DNA of 64,000 nucleotides from Paraburkholderia caffeinitolerans (GCF_902859945.1 NZ_CADIKL010000005.1:232553-296552), one strand, 5' to 3'. Shown: positions 55,751 through 64,000, counted from the first letter of the stretch. Program-made: numbers and translations. The notes: a model not told the origin generated them from the sequence alone.

Positions 55751-56944
55751 TCAGAGTCGCGCGAGGCGCTCGAGCGCGGTCGCGAGCGTGCTTTCCTGTT
55801 TGCCGAAGCAAAAGCGCACGACGCCCGATTCGTGCGACTCGTGATAGAACGCCGACACCGGAATAGCCGCCACGCCAATCTCCGCCGTGAGCCACTTCGA
55901 GAATTCGGCTTCGGGCAGGTCGCTGATCGCCGAATAGTCCACGCACTGGAAGTACGTGCCCTGGCACGGCAGCAGCTTGAAGCGCGAGTTCGCGAGGCCA
56001 GCGCGGAAGAAGTCGCGTTTCTTCTGATAAAACGCGGGCAGTTCCAGATACGGCTTGGGATCGCGCAGGTACTGCGCGAGACCGACTTGCATCGGCGTGT
56101 TCACGGTGAACACGTTGAACTGGTGCACCTTGCGGAATTCGGCGGTGAGTGGCGCTGGCGCCGCCACGTAGCCGACCTTCCAGCCCGTCACGTGAAAAGT
56201 CTTGCCGAAGCTCGACACAATGAAGCTGCGCGCGGCGAGCTCCGGATAGCGCGCGACGCTCTCGTGCGGCTGGCCGTCGTAGACCATGTGTTCGTAGACT
56301 TCGTCGGAGAGGATCAGCACGTTGGTGCCGCGCACGATCTCTTCGAGCTTGCGCATGTCTTCGGCGCGCCACACCGTGCCCGTGGGGTTGTGCGGGGTGT
56401 TGATGAGGATGAGGCGCGTCTTGGGCGTGATGGCCGCGGCGAGGCGGGAGAACGGAATCGCATAGTCGGGCGCTTCGAGCGTCACGAACACGGGCTTGCC
56501 GCCTGCCAGTTCGATCGACGGCAGGTAGCTGTCGTAGGTCGGTTCCACCACGATGACTTCGTCGCCGGGATGCACCGCGCACAGGATCGCCGTGAGCAGC
56601 GCCTGGGTAGCGCCCGCCGTCACGGTGATTTCGGTATTGGCGTTGTAGCGATGGCCGTAGATATTCGCGATCTTCTCCGCGATGGCTTCGCGCAAAACGG
56701 GCATGCCGGCCATCGGCGGGTACTGGTTGTGGCCGTCGCGCATGGCCTGCGCGACCGCGTCGACGATGCGCGAATCACAGTCGAAGTCGGGAAAGCCCTG
56801 ACCCAGGTTCACCGCGTTCTTTTCGGCGGCGAGCGCGCTCATCACCGTGAAGATCGTCGTGCCGACGTCGGGCAGGCGCGAGGGGAAAGAGGGCGAGAGC
56901 AGCGGGGTTTGCGACGGATCTTGCGAGGGATGCGATGCGTTCAT
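55751..56944 (-). CDS. pyridoxal-phosphate aminotransferase (methionine/kynurenine type, YbdL-like)
   Basis: A 397-aa class I aminotransferase. Landmarks: LGQGFPDFDCDSRIVDAVAQAM, GATQALLTAI, NTPHNPTGTVW (PLP phosphate/ring contact), LSDEVYEHMVYDGQPHES and the PLP lysine in SSFGKTFHVTGWKVGY. These fit the methionine aminotransferase YbdL / KAT group. ATG 56944 is the first Met with similarity after; the frame continues upstream without it. Transcribed convergently with the GST. Confidence 0.92.
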   Translation of the reverse strand: MNASHPSQDPSQTPLLSPSFPSRLPDVGTTIFTVMSALAAEKNAVNLGQGFPDFDCDSRIVDAVAQAMRDGHNQYPPMAGMPVLREAIAEKIANIYGHRYNANTEITVTAGATQALLTAILCAVHPGDEVIVVEPTYDSYLPSIELAGGKPVFVTLEAPDYAIPFSRLAAAITPKTRLILINTPHNPTGTVWRAEDMRKLEEIVRGTNVLILSDEVYEHMVYDGQPHESVARYPELAARSFIVSSFGKTFHVTGWKVGYVAAPAPLTAEFRKVHQFNVFTVNTPMQVGLAQYLRDPKPYLELPAFYQKKRDFFRAGLANSRFKLLPCQGTYFQCVDYSAISDLPEAEFSKWLTAEIGVAAIPVSAFYHESHESGVVRFCFGKQESTLATALERLARL

Positions 56945-57041
56945 GGCGCTGGCGGATGGAAGACAGTGGAACGGGAAAACCCGATTGTAGGCAAATCGGT
57001 CGGGCCGCGATCGGTGGGGGCGTGAGCTGCTGACCTGTTGG

Positions 57042-57557
57042 TCATACGCCGGCCCAGGCCGCTGAGGTTTCGGCGACAAAGGCGTCAGGCGTGCCGATGC
57101 GAAAGCCGAAATCGCGAGCGATGCGCTTCGCGAGCTTGAGCACTGCACGGTCCTTCGATACGAGCCACGCAGCGCCGCTGGCCCGCGCAAGCTCCAGGAA
57201 CTTCTGGTCATCGCGATCGCGGCATTGGGGTAGAGCTCGGGCGTCAGCGGGCGGCGCCGGAGGCTCGATTTGCCTCACGAGCGTCGCCAGCGTGGCGAGC
57301 GCGGCCGCTTTATCCGTGCCGCGACCCTGGAATTGCGGGTAGTCCAGCACGTGCGCAAGTTCGGCATGACAACGTGCGTCGATCAGCGCATCGAGCGCGC
57401 CACGTTCGATCGCGGCGCGAATGGGACGCGTATGCGGATCGTCGAACACGAGAATGTCGAGCCACACATTCGAGTCGAGCACCACGGCGAGTGCATTTTG
57501 CGCGCCCGTGGCGGCGGATGGAGTGGGGAAGCTGTCTGAGGGCGTAAAACCGGTCAT
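57042..57557 (-). CDS. PIN-domain putative ribonuclease (toxin-like, COG1569 type)
   Basis: A 171-aa protein with PIN nuclease acidic residues: VVLDSNVWLDILVFDD (first Asp), ELAHVLDYPQF, CRDRDDQKFLELA and WLVSKDRAVLKL. Such proteins are annotated as toxin components, but no antitoxin gene is adjacent. ATG 57557 (MTGFTPSD) is chosen; a GTG at 57602 in the same frame would overlap the yaaA promoter. No good ribosome site either way. Confidence 0.75.
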   Translation of the reverse strand: MTGFTPSDSFPTPSAATGAQNALAVVLDSNVWLDILVFDDPHTRPIRAAIERGALDALIDARCHAELAHVLDYPQFQGRGTDKAAALATLATLVRQIEPPAPPADARALPQCRDRDDQKFLELARASGAAWLVSKDRAVLKLAKRIARDFGFRIGTPDAFVAETSAAWAGV

Positions 57558-57568
57558 TCGTGAATTCG

Positions 57569-57574
57569 CTACAA
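57569..57574 (+). promoter_or_regulatory. -10 element candidate for yaaA
   Basis: TACAAT followed by CGGG, about 49 bases before the yaaA ATG. The -35 at the expected distance is weak. Confidence 0.35.
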
Positions 57575-57622
57575 TCGGGCTTTCGCCTTTGAACATCGGC
57601 ACGCTCGTGCCTGCAAGCCTCT

Positions 57623-58417
57623 ATGATAATCGTTCTGTCGCCGGCCAAATCGCTCGACTATGACACGCCAGCGCACATCGAAACCCACACCATCCCCGAT
57701 TTTGTCGACGAAGCAGCCGAGTTGATCGATGGCCTGCGCCGCCTTTCGCCGCAGCAGATCGGCACGCTCATGAGCATCTCGGATCCGCTCGCCAGCCTGA
57801 ACTTCCAGCGCTACGCCGATTGGTCGAGGCACTTTAGCGAGGCCAACGCGAAGCAGGCCGTGCTCGCGTTCAACGGCGACGTGTACGAAGGCTTCGACGC
57901 AAAATCGCTCACTCACGCCGACCTCGATTACGCCCAGCAGCACGTGCGCGTGCTGTCGGGCCTGTACGGCGTGCTGCGTCCGCTCGATCTGCTGCAGCCT
58001 TATCGGCTGGAGATGAGCACACGCTTCGAGAATGCGCGCGGCAAGGACCTCTACGCGTTCTGGGGCGAGCGCATCACGCACGCGCTTAACGCGCAGTTCG
58101 AGTTCAACCAGAAAAAAGCGAAGAAAGGTGCGCGCGTGCTGGTGAATTGCGCGTCGACCGAGTACTTCAAGGCTGTGAAGCCAAATGCGCTTGCGGCGCC
58201 CATCATCACGCCGGTGTTTGAAGACTGGAAGGGCGGCCGCTACAAGATCATCAGCTTCCACGCGAAGCGCGCGCGCGGGCTGATGGCGCGCTATGCGGTC
58301 GAGAACCGCATAGCCGAGCCCGAGGGGCTCAGGGCCTTCGATATGGAAGGTTACGCGTTCGATGCAGAGGCATCGAACGATTCGACGTATGTGTTCAGGC
58401 GGCGTCTGGCCGATTAA
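57623..58417 (+). CDS. yaaA: peroxide stress protein YaaA (DUF328)
   Basis: A 264-aa protein; in E. coli YaaA lowers free iron and limits oxidative DNA damage. [13 protein letters not shown] is the diagnostic N-terminus; [53 protein letters not shown] and [11 protein letters not shown] follow. Divergent from the PIN gene, 65 bases apart. Confidence 0.95.
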   Translation: MIIVLSPAKSLDYDTPAHIETHTIPDFVDEAAELIDGLRRLSPQQIGTLMSISDPLASLNFQRYADWSRHFSEANAKQAVLAFNGDVYEGFDAKSLTHADLDYAQQHVRVLSGLYGVLRPLDLLQPYRLEMSTRFENARGKDLYAFWGERITHALNAQFEFNQKKAKKGARVLVNCASTEYFKAVKPNALAAPIITPVFEDWKGGRYKIISFHAKRARGLMARYAVENRIAEPEGLRAFDMEGYAFDAEASNDSTYVFRRRLAD

Positions 58418-58452
58418 GCGGCCGGATTGCTGACCCAGCGAAGGAAACAGAC

Positions 58453-59616
58453 ATGACGATTTCCATTTCCAGCCAGTTCGACGCGGGCGCGATTGAAGTG
58501 CTCTCGTGCGAGCAAGCCGACGATATCCGCCTGCGCGTGCGTGCCGACAGTCAATCGGATTTCGCGCAGTGGTTTTATTTCCGCCTCACGGGCGGCCGCG
58601 GCGAGCGCTGCGTGATGACGTTCGAGAACGGGTCGGCGTGCGCGTTTCCCGAAGGGTGGCGCGACTACCAGGCCGTGGCGAGCTACGACCGCGTGAACTG
58701 GTTCCGCGTGCCGACTTCGTATGACGGCAAGGTGTTCGTCATCGACCATACGCCCGACTTCGACAGTGTCTACTACGCGTACTTCGAGCCGTACAGCGAG
58801 GAGCGCCATTCCGAATTTCTCGGCGCGCTCCAGCAGCTTCCGCATGCGACGCTGAGCGAACTCGGCCAAACGGTCGAGGGCCGGCCAATGACCTTGCTCT
58901 CGCTCGGCATGCCGGGCGACACCACGCCCGAGGGCAAGCCCAAGAAGACGGTCTGGATCATCGCGCGCCAGCACCCGGGCGAGTCGATGGCCGAATGGTT
59001 TGTCGAAGGGCTCGTGAAGCGGCTGGCGGGCTGGGGCGACTGGTCGGGCGATCCGGTCGCGCGCATGCTGCTCGAGCGCGTGATCTTCCACATCGTGCCG
59101 AACATGAACCCGGACGGCAGCGTGCATGGCAATCTGCGCACCAACGCGGCGGGCGCGAACTTGAACCGCGAATGGATGGAGCCCGATGCGAAGCGCAGCC
59201 CCGAGGTGCTCGTCGTGCGCGAGGCAATCGAGACAACCGGTTGTGATCTGTTCTTCGACATTCACGGCGACGAGACACTGCCTTATGTGTTCGTGGCCGG
59301 CTCGGAAATGCTGCCCGGCTTCACCGAGCAGCAGCGCATCGAGCAGGCCGCGTTCATCGAGGCGTTCAAGGTGGCGAGCCCGGACTTCCAGGACAAGCAC
59401 GGCTACGAAGCGAGCCGCTATCGTGAAGACGCACTCAAGCTCGCGTCGAAGTACATCGGGCATCGCTACGGTTGCCTGTCGCTCACGCTCGAAATGCCGT
59501 TCAAGGACAACGCGAACCTGCCCGATGAGCGGGTGGGCTGGAATGGGGAGCGCAGCGCCGCGCTAGGCGCCGCCATGTTGCAAGCCATCTTGCAGCACGT
59601 CGTCAAGTTCGCCTGA
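58453..59616 (+). CDS. M14-family cytosolic carboxypeptidase (AGBL/CCP-like)
   Basis: A 387-aa zinc carboxypeptidase without signal peptide. N-terminal beta-sandwich domain (1-120: WFYFRLTGGRGERCVMTFEN, RVPTSYDGKVFVIDH) precedes the peptidase domain, the arrangement of cytosolic carboxypeptidases that trim glutamate or related tails in eukaryotes. Zinc ligands: ARQHPGESMAEW (H and E) and FDIHGDE (H). NPDGSVHGNLRTNAAGANLNREW is the substrate site, and the catalytic Glu is in LSLTLEMPFKD. Start follows AAGGAAAC. Bacterial substrate unknown. Confidence 0.88.
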   Translation: MTISISSQFDAGAIEVLSCEQADDIRLRVRADSQSDFAQWFYFRLTGGRGERCVMTFENGSACAFPEGWRDYQAVASYDRVNWFRVPTSYDGKVFVIDHTPDFDSVYYAYFEPYSEERHSEFLGALQQLPHATLSELGQTVEGRPMTLLSLGMPGDTTPEGKPKKTVWIIARQHPGESMAEWFVEGLVKRLAGWGDWSGDPVARMLLERVIFHIVPNMNPDGSVHGNLRTNAAGANLNREWMEPDAKRSPEVLVVREAIETTGCDLFFDIHGDETLPYVFVAGSEMLPGFTEQQRIEQAAFIEAFKVASPDFQDKHGYEASRYREDALKLASKYIGHRYGCLSLTLEMPFKDNANLPDERVGWNGERSAALGAAMLQAILQHVVKFA

Positions 59617-59646
59617 CGCAAAGGCGCGTACCTTCGCGGGTAGCAG

Positions 59647-59692
59647 CATGACAAAGGGGGAAGCGGTTCACACCGCTTCCCCCTTTGTCATG
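59647..59692. terminator. 20-bp perfect hairpin between converging genes
   Basis: CATGACAAAGGGGGAAGCGG (59647-59666), loop TTCACA, and its exact complement at 59673-59692. No T-run; serves both strands. Confidence 0.7.
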
Positions 59693-59725
59693 TGTGGCGC
59701 GTGCCATGCGGGCAGCGCCGGGTCG

Positions 59726-60487
59726 TCATTGCGTTGTCGACTTCTTTTTCGTGGTCGTTTTCTTGGCGGTCGACGTGGTGGTCGATTTCGTCGTCGACTT
59801 GCTGGTCGTCTTGCTCTTTGTGCTTTTCGTGCTCGTGGCCGAGGACTTGTGGCCCGATTTGCTCGAAGCCGTCGTTTTCTTGCTCTTGCCGGTGGTCTTC
59901 TTCGACTTCGTGCTGTGCTTGCTGCTGGCGTGGGCCGCAGTGCCGCCTGCCGCGGCGCGGGACTCGCTGCGCGCACGCAATGGCGGTACGGGATCGTTCC
60001 AGCTGAACGCGAGAATCTGCTGGCCAATGTAGCCGCAGCGGAACTTCAGATCATAAGGCCCATGACTGCTGTCTTTCGGAATGCCGATGCCATCGACGGT
60101 TACGATCGTGTCGACCTTCACGCGCTGCTTGCCTTCGTCGAACGAGTCGTTCCAGGGCGTGACGGTAGAGTGTGCGCTGTCGAAAGAGCTGGGAGGAAAC
60201 TCGACATGATCGAGTGCGTCCGAAGTGCTGGCAATGAAGTTGCCATGCGCGGCGCAACTTGCAACCAGCGGGTCGGCATGCATCTGTGTAACGAAGGTAT
60301 TTGCGAGATCGCTTTGCCGGCCCGCAAGATCCCCTGGTTGATCGATGGGGCCGGCTTGAGTAGCCTGATCCTGATCGAGCGGATCGGCCTGAGCGGGCAG
60401 CGTACAAACGAATGTGAGACTCACGGCGCAAGCGGCCAACCGGCCAATTACCGTCAGCAACTGGCGAGATGCGTTGTAGCGGTCCAT
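59726..60487 (-). CDS. secreted protein with Lys/Ser/Thr-rich tail (possibly DUF930/BspC-like)
   Basis: A 253-aa protein. Signal peptide about 1-34 (LLTVIGRLAACAVSLTFVCTLPAQA). A conserved-looking middle (ASCAAHGNFIASTSDALDHVEFPPSSF, VDTIVTVDGIGIPKDSSHGPYDLKFRCGYIGQQILAFSW) recalls DUF930/BspC-type domains in pattern, with low certainty. From about 180 to the end it is low complexity, almost only Lys, Ser and Thr with histone-like composition, which may bind nucleic acid or cell-wall polymer. Faces the carboxypeptidase gene. Confidence 0.7.
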   Translation of the reverse strand: MDRYNASRQLLTVIGRLAACAVSLTFVCTLPAQADPLDQDQATQAGPIDQPGDLAGRQSDLANTFVTQMHADPLVASCAAHGNFIASTSDALDHVEFPPSSFDSAHSTVTPWNDSFDEGKQRVKVDTIVTVDGIGIPKDSSHGPYDLKFRCGYIGQQILAFSWNDPVPPLRARSESRAAAGGTAAHASSKHSTKSKKTTGKSKKTTASSKSGHKSSATSTKSTKSKTTSKSTTKSTTTSTAKKTTTKKKSTTQ

Positions 60488-60648
60488 CTGATTATTCTGG
60501 ATGAGGGTGGGACATCAGGCACCGTAAGATGCTGCGCCGCATGGATGAGTTCCGGGGCCGGACAAATATTTCGCGGAGCCGGCTGGCGGAATGGCTTCCT
60601 GGCGTGGCTGCCGCGCAAGCTGCGGCCTGTGGCCGCGCTGTGTCCGGG

Positions 60649-61332
60649 TCAGGTGCGCGGGCCGCCCAGCCGATAGCGCCGCACGTCGTAGGTGGTGACC
60701 CACGCGGGGCGATAGACAGCGATTAGCGCCGTGGCCATGCCGGTAAACCAGGCCTCGCCAGACGCGAGCAAGAATACGCTGAAGGCATAGCCAGCGGGCA
60801 CGGTGAGCATCGAGCCGCTGTTGAGCGCGACGTGGGTGCCGAGTGCCAGATAGGCTGCCGCCGATACCGCGATGGCAGGCGAGACAAAACCCTGGCCGAC
60901 GATGAACATGAAGAGATTGCGGGGCAGCCATGCAGTGCAGGCACGCTGCATCAACGCAGAGATGGCTACCGGGAATGCGCCGAATACGAGGAAGGTGAGT
61001 GCGACGCCGTCCCAAGGGGCGTCGAAGACGACCGCGGCCAGCACAACGACCACCGCCATGGCAACGAGTGCGAGTCCCCAGTCGAATAGTGTGACGACGA
61101 GGGTGGCGCCAAGCAGATGCAGCACGGTGCCGTCCTCGAGCCAGGCATTGCTCGCCCACAGCACGGAGACCGCCACGATGATGGCAAGCCACACGTGCTG
61201 GAGCGTAGCGTCTTGCAGACGCTTGAACGGGTTGTTCCATAGCGCGAGCGCGAGCAGGCCCCCGGCTGCAATCCATGCACCGACGATGACCCACAGCGGA
61301 AGCGGCGTATACAGGAACCCCATGTGCTTCAT
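60649..61332 (-). CDS. CbiM-like energy-coupling-factor transporter permease
   Basis: A 227-aa membrane protein with about seven helices. It begins MKHMGFLYTPLPLWVIVGAW; CbiM/NikM substrate subunits start MHIxEGFLP with an N-terminal metal-binding His, so a short form (H3) is retained. VFGAFPVAISALMQRACTAWLPRNLFMFIVGQGF and GYAFSVFLLASGEAWFTGMATALIAVYRPAWV match the family. No CbiN/Q/O partners are in the window. Its start overlaps the end of the regulator gene region by two bases short of contact. Likely a Co/Ni or other ligand carrier. Confidence 0.72.
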   Translation of the reverse strand: MKHMGFLYTPLPLWVIVGAWIAAGGLLALALWNNPFKRLQDATLQHVWLAIIVAVSVLWASNAWLEDGTVLHLLGATLVVTLFDWGLALVAMAVVVVLAAVVFDAPWDGVALTFLVFGAFPVAISALMQRACTAWLPRNLFMFIVGQGFVSPAIAVSAAAYLALGTHVALNSGSMLTVPAGYAFSVFLLASGEAWFTGMATALIAVYRPAWVTTYDVRRYRLGGPRT

Positions 61333-61333
61333 A

Positions 61334-62272
61334 TTACTCGTTGGAACGCAAAACGTGTGCGCAGCTGGGCGGCGTCTCCGGTTCTTCGCTGTTCGAGTCT
61401 GCCTCGGAGCGAGGCCCAAGTGGGGCTGATGCCGCGTCGCCGTAGGGAACGCTCGGTTCTGCGGCTATCGGGAGTGCATCTCCACTGTCGTCTTGTCGCA
61501 ACGGATAGCGGAAGGCGCGCTTGGCACGCAAGCGCAACGGCACCGGGCCGTGTTCACCATATGCGGGCTTTGGCGCGCTGTCCCGGCGTGTGCGCAGCAC
61601 TTGCAGCTGATTCGCCAGCAAGCCGTTGTATATCGCGACGGCAGCCGCACGATTGGGAGCGCCGAGTTGCTGGAAGATGCTCGCCAGATGGACTTTGACG
61701 GTGCCCTCGCTGATGCCGAGCGCTCTGGCAATCATCTTGTTCGTGGCGCCCATGTGGACACAGCGGAGGATCTGCTCTTGGCGCGGAGAAAGGCTCACGT
61801 TGAGGTGTGCCTTGGCCACGTGCGCCGCGCTTTTGCCGTGGCGGCGCTGTGGCACCGGCCACGAGCCGGGTGGGCAGAACGAAGGACCGAATATGTCGGC
61901 GGGCAGGTGGTCGCCGCCGAGCAGGATTAGCTCGAGCAGTTTCACGATCAGGATTGAGTCTGTTGTTCGCCTGATGATGCCGCGTGCGCCTTCGGAAAGT
62001 ACCGCTCGAAGAGAGTGTGGTGGCTCGGTGCGGTCTACGAGCACGGCAACCGGTAGCGTCTGATGCCGGCTCGCGAAGTTGTGCAACTCGCCTGGGCGGA
62101 TGCCGTCGTGCCAGTCGATCACCAGCAGGTTTGGTGTGAAGCGCTGCATTGCGCGCTCGGCGCTGCGCCAGTCTGGCGCGTCATTAAAGCGTGCGCGCCG
62201 GTCGATTTGTCGTAGCAGCGCCTTGAGCCCTTCGCGCCGTTCGGCGTCCGGATTGAATACCGCAAACCGCAT
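61334..62272 (-). CDS. LuxR/FixJ-type response regulator with a degenerate receiver and long tail
   Basis: A 312-aa regulator. The receiver-like domain (1-125) keeps the phospho-acceptor position in LLVIDWHDG (D53) and VLVDRTEP, but the acidic pocket has only one Asp (NPDAER) and the conserved Lys is Arg (GIIRRTTDS). The LuxR helix-turn-helix follows: LSPRQEQILRCVHMGATNKMIARALGISEGTVKVHLASIFQQLG. The final 85 residues are low complexity. GGAGGG precedes ATG 62272. No histidine kinase adjacent. Probably co-transcribed with the CbiM-like gene. Confidence 0.85.
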   Translation of the reverse strand: MRFAVFNPDAERREGLKALLRQIDRRARFNDAPDWRSAERAMQRFTPNLLVIDWHDGIRPGELHNFASRHQTLPVAVLVDRTEPPHSLRAVLSEGARGIIRRTTDSILIVKLLELILLGGDHLPADIFGPSFCPPGSWPVPQRRHGKSAAHVAKAHLNVSLSPRQEQILRCVHMGATNKMIARALGISEGTVKVHLASIFQQLGAPNRAAAVAIYNGLLANQLQVLRTRRDSAPKPAYGEHGPVPLRLRAKRAFRYPLRQDDSGDALPIAAEPSVPYGDAASAPLGPRSEADSNSEEPETPPSCAHVLRSNE

Positions 62273-62419
62273 AGCATAGCCCTCCTCTTGTGAATGGCCC
62301 CTCTCGAAATGTTGTGCGGCGCATGCCCTGCACACGCTGCTTAAAACCGGGCCAACAGCACCATGATGACAAAAAGCTTGCGTCGCGGCGGCCTGTCCAG
62401 ATGGCGTAGGACATAGGGC

Positions 62420-62447
62420 AAAAAAAAGCCCCGCACATAGGCGGGGC
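62420..62447 (-). terminator. Rho-independent terminator of the DUF2863 gene
   Basis: On the minus strand: GCCCCGC, loop CTATGT, GCGGGGC, then TTTTTTTT (plus-strand A-run 62420-62427). Confidence 0.85.
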
Positions 62448-62470
62448 AGGGTAGGAATATGTCGTATTGC

Positions 62471-63685
62471 TTAGTGGAAATGTGGCTGAACAGGCTCAGC
62501 ATCTTCCGGCATCTCGGCATGAACAATCTCACCGAGTGGGTCTGCGTACAGAGGCACGCCGCAGTCGTCGCAGTATTCCGGCTCGAAACGGCCGGCATGG
62601 CGGCGGATGTCGGTGATGCCCGATTCCTTCAGCAGCGCGACGATCTCTTCGAGCGGGCCGGTACCGATATTTTCTTCGGACGGCTCCTCGTCGATGTCGG
62701 CATCGCCGTTCTCGCGGCCGTAGAGCGGCCAGACCACGCCGTACAGGACGTCGTTGCTGCCGCGCTTCGTGAATCCGACGCGGTATTCGTCGATGCGCCG
62801 TTCGCCAAAGCCGGCGACAACGGCGCGCAGGTCCTGGGCGCTTGCATCGATCGTATCGAGCAGGTAGCGTACCGCGGTGCGTATGGTGTGGGGGCGAACG
62901 CGTTCGTCGGCGTCGCGGCAGGCTGAATAGTAGGCGTCCGGCAGCAGACATTCGAATTCGCAACCAGGCATCACGACGGCAAGATTGGCGCCGCCCTGCG
63001 TGGCCCATTGCTCGAGGCACTGGCCACGCTCGATGCGCGAACCGTGCTCCTCTTCCTGCCAGCGGAATAGCGGCGCGCCGACCGGCGCGGCAACCACGGC
63101 TAGCAGGAAGCGCGGGTCGGCGAGGATTGGTGAAGTCTCAGGCAATTCGCCCGCGCTGATCTTCGCTGCGGTGCCGTTCAGGGCCGCTTGCGACAGCTGC
63201 TGTGCGAGACGCCAGGTCTCGACGTGGTGGCGGGGCAGTTGGTCGATGCTGTAGAGATAGGGGGCCATCGCTACGCGCGTGCCGCTCGCTAGCACGTGTG
63301 CCTGCAGGTGCGTACGCAGCGCGTCCGATGCGTCCGACTTGAGCGGCCCCGACGGAATGACATAGCGGGTCCAGGCAAGTACGGGGGCCGCAACGAGCAG
63401 CGCCTCATATTGTGTGCCGTCGTGCTCGATGAGAAACGACTCGCTATGGGTCTCGGCCATATCGGCGAGCGCGCCATAGGCGTCGGGGTGGTTCTGCTGA
63501 AGATGGTCGAGCGCGGCGTCGAGCGTAGTCTGGTTGCCGTTGCGCACGACCTTCGCGAGCAGCGTGTCAAGCTTGGCCTCCCAGAAGCGGTCTTCGGTGC
63601 GGCTGCCTGAGGCGAACAGGGCGAGCGACAGGCCGACGAGCTTGTCGGCATCGGGAGGAAGGCGTTTGGCGATTCGCGAGCGCAT
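62471..63685 (-). CDS. DUF2863 family protein
   Basis: A 404-aa cytosolic protein of a family found mainly in Burkholderiales; function unknown. MRSRIAKRLPPDADKLVGLSLALFASGSRTEDRFWEAKL opens it. A C-terminal CDDCGVPLYADPLGEIVHAEMPE contains a paired cysteine and the last residues are His-rich (QPHFH). ATG 63685 is chosen at the point of similarity; no strong ribosome site, and the frame is open 37 codons upstream. Terminated at 62420-62447. Confidence 0.85.
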   Translation of the reverse strand: MRSRIAKRLPPDADKLVGLSLALFASGSRTEDRFWEAKLDTLLAKVVRNGNQTTLDAALDHLQQNHPDAYGALADMAETHSESFLIEHDGTQYEALLVAAPVLAWTRYVIPSGPLKSDASDALRTHLQAHVLASGTRVAMAPYLYSIDQLPRHHVETWRLAQQLSQAALNGTAAKISAGELPETSPILADPRFLLAVVAAPVGAPLFRWQEEEHGSRIERGQCLEQWATQGGANLAVVMPGCEFECLLPDAYYSACRDADERVRPHTIRTAVRYLLDTIDASAQDLRAVVAGFGERRIDEYRVGFTKRGSNDVLYGVVWPLYGRENGDADIDEEPSEENIGTGPLEEIVALLKESGITDIRRHAGRFEPEYCDDCGVPLYADPLGEIVHAEMPEDAEPVQPHFH

Positions 63686-64000
63686 AAATCCGTGAGTTGG
63701 GATGCAGAGAACCCCATATTCTAGTCTGTTCCGCGCAGGCCATCGGTTTGCCCTACAGAGTGGCTTGGGGCAAGTGTACGGGATGGGGCTGGACACTTCG
63801 CCGCAAGCGATTGAGGTGCGTCGGTGGTGCCAGTGGCTGTGGCTAAAAAACCCCTTGCCAGATCGCGTTTGCGTGACTAGAATTCCGCTCCTTCGCTAGC
63901 TGAAGTCCGGCAGCGAAGCCTGCCGCGAGAAACGGCGGGGGTGTGGAAGTCGACAGTTTTTAAACGGTGACGTTAAAAAAGATGTTGACGAAACGCGAAA
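63686..64000. other. promoter-rich spacer at the right edge
   Basis: About 315 bases with no gene. Contains the promoter at 63855-63883, a hairpin CGGCAG/CTGCCG near 63907-63924, and at the end GTTAAAAAAGATG followed by TTGACG (63985-63990), a second strong -35 with an A-rich element ahead. This is the usual make-up of an rRNA operon leader in Burkholderiales; the gene itself would lie beyond 64000. Confidence 0.5.
63855..63883 (+). promoter_or_regulatory. plus-strand sigma70 promoter
   Basis: -35 TTGCCA (63855-63860), 17-bp spacer, -10 TAGAAT (63878-63883). No plus-strand gene starts before 64000, so its target is outside the window; a stable-RNA operon is likely. Confidence 0.6.

Overview
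The window reads as chromosomal DNA of a Burkholderiales betaproteobacterium, most like Paraburkholderia/Caballeronia. The evidence is the gene order rpsO-pnp, then tpiA-secG-tRNA-Leu-nuoA-N-(DUF2818), then NUDIX, DUF1178 and acyl-CoA genes, together with high GC coding bias, a Burkholderia-type porin and a DUF2863 protein. The assignment rests on recognising proteins and gene order by eye; no search was run.

Two regions with different character meet near 20.86 kb. Positions 1-20.86 kb look accessory (mixed base use, long gene-poor gaps, metabolic genes in small clusters). They hold: (a) a 3-Cys zinc-type HemB, a HisD-family dehydrogenase and an APC amino-acid permease, the last two divergent across a spacer with repeated GGAC-N8-GTCC palindromes; (b) two small proteins of about 65 residues that share a C-terminal sequence ending LGYN, one behind the permease and one ahead of a type II NADH dehydrogenase; (c) a minus-strand cluster of sulfatase, ExuT-like MFS carrier, porin and GH79-type lipoprotein glycosidase, with a divergent LysR regulator, which looks like a route for sulfated glucuronide-type substrates; (d) a four-gene recombination module at 15.7-20.7 kb: two tyrosine recombinases (466 and 878 aa) and a 226-aa partner, resembling GmtY-GmtZ-GmtX ('gamma-mobile-trio'), led by a 101-aa primase-zinc-domain-like protein. 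The module abuts the terminator of the first core gene.

Positions 21-64 kb are core chromosome: a BamE/OmlA-like lipoprotein, an ABC substrate-binding protein, rpsO, pnp, a quinone oxidoreductase, tpiA, secG and tRNA-Leu(GAG) with its own promoter and terminator, and a complete 14-gene complex I operon with a DUF2818 gene fused to its end by a 1-nt overlap. Then come a NUDIX hydrolase, DUF1178, and two facing fatty-acyl-CoA clusters (a plus-strand ACAD pair with two MaoC hydratases; a minus-strand 3-hydroxyacyl-CoA dehydrogenase, enoyl-CoA hydratase, kinase-like protein, ACAD and GST). After these are a GST, an aminotransferase, a PIN protein, YaaA, a cytosolic M14 carboxypeptidase, a secreted Lys/Ser/Thr-tailed protein, a CbiM-like permease, a LuxR-type regulator and DUF2863. 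The right edge carries strong plus-strand promoter elements, possibly of an rRNA operon starting just outside.

The best candidates for something new are the Gmt-like recombination module in a betaproteobacterium, the sulfatase/GH79 locus, the paired LGYN small proteins and the palindrome-controlled HisD/permease pair.
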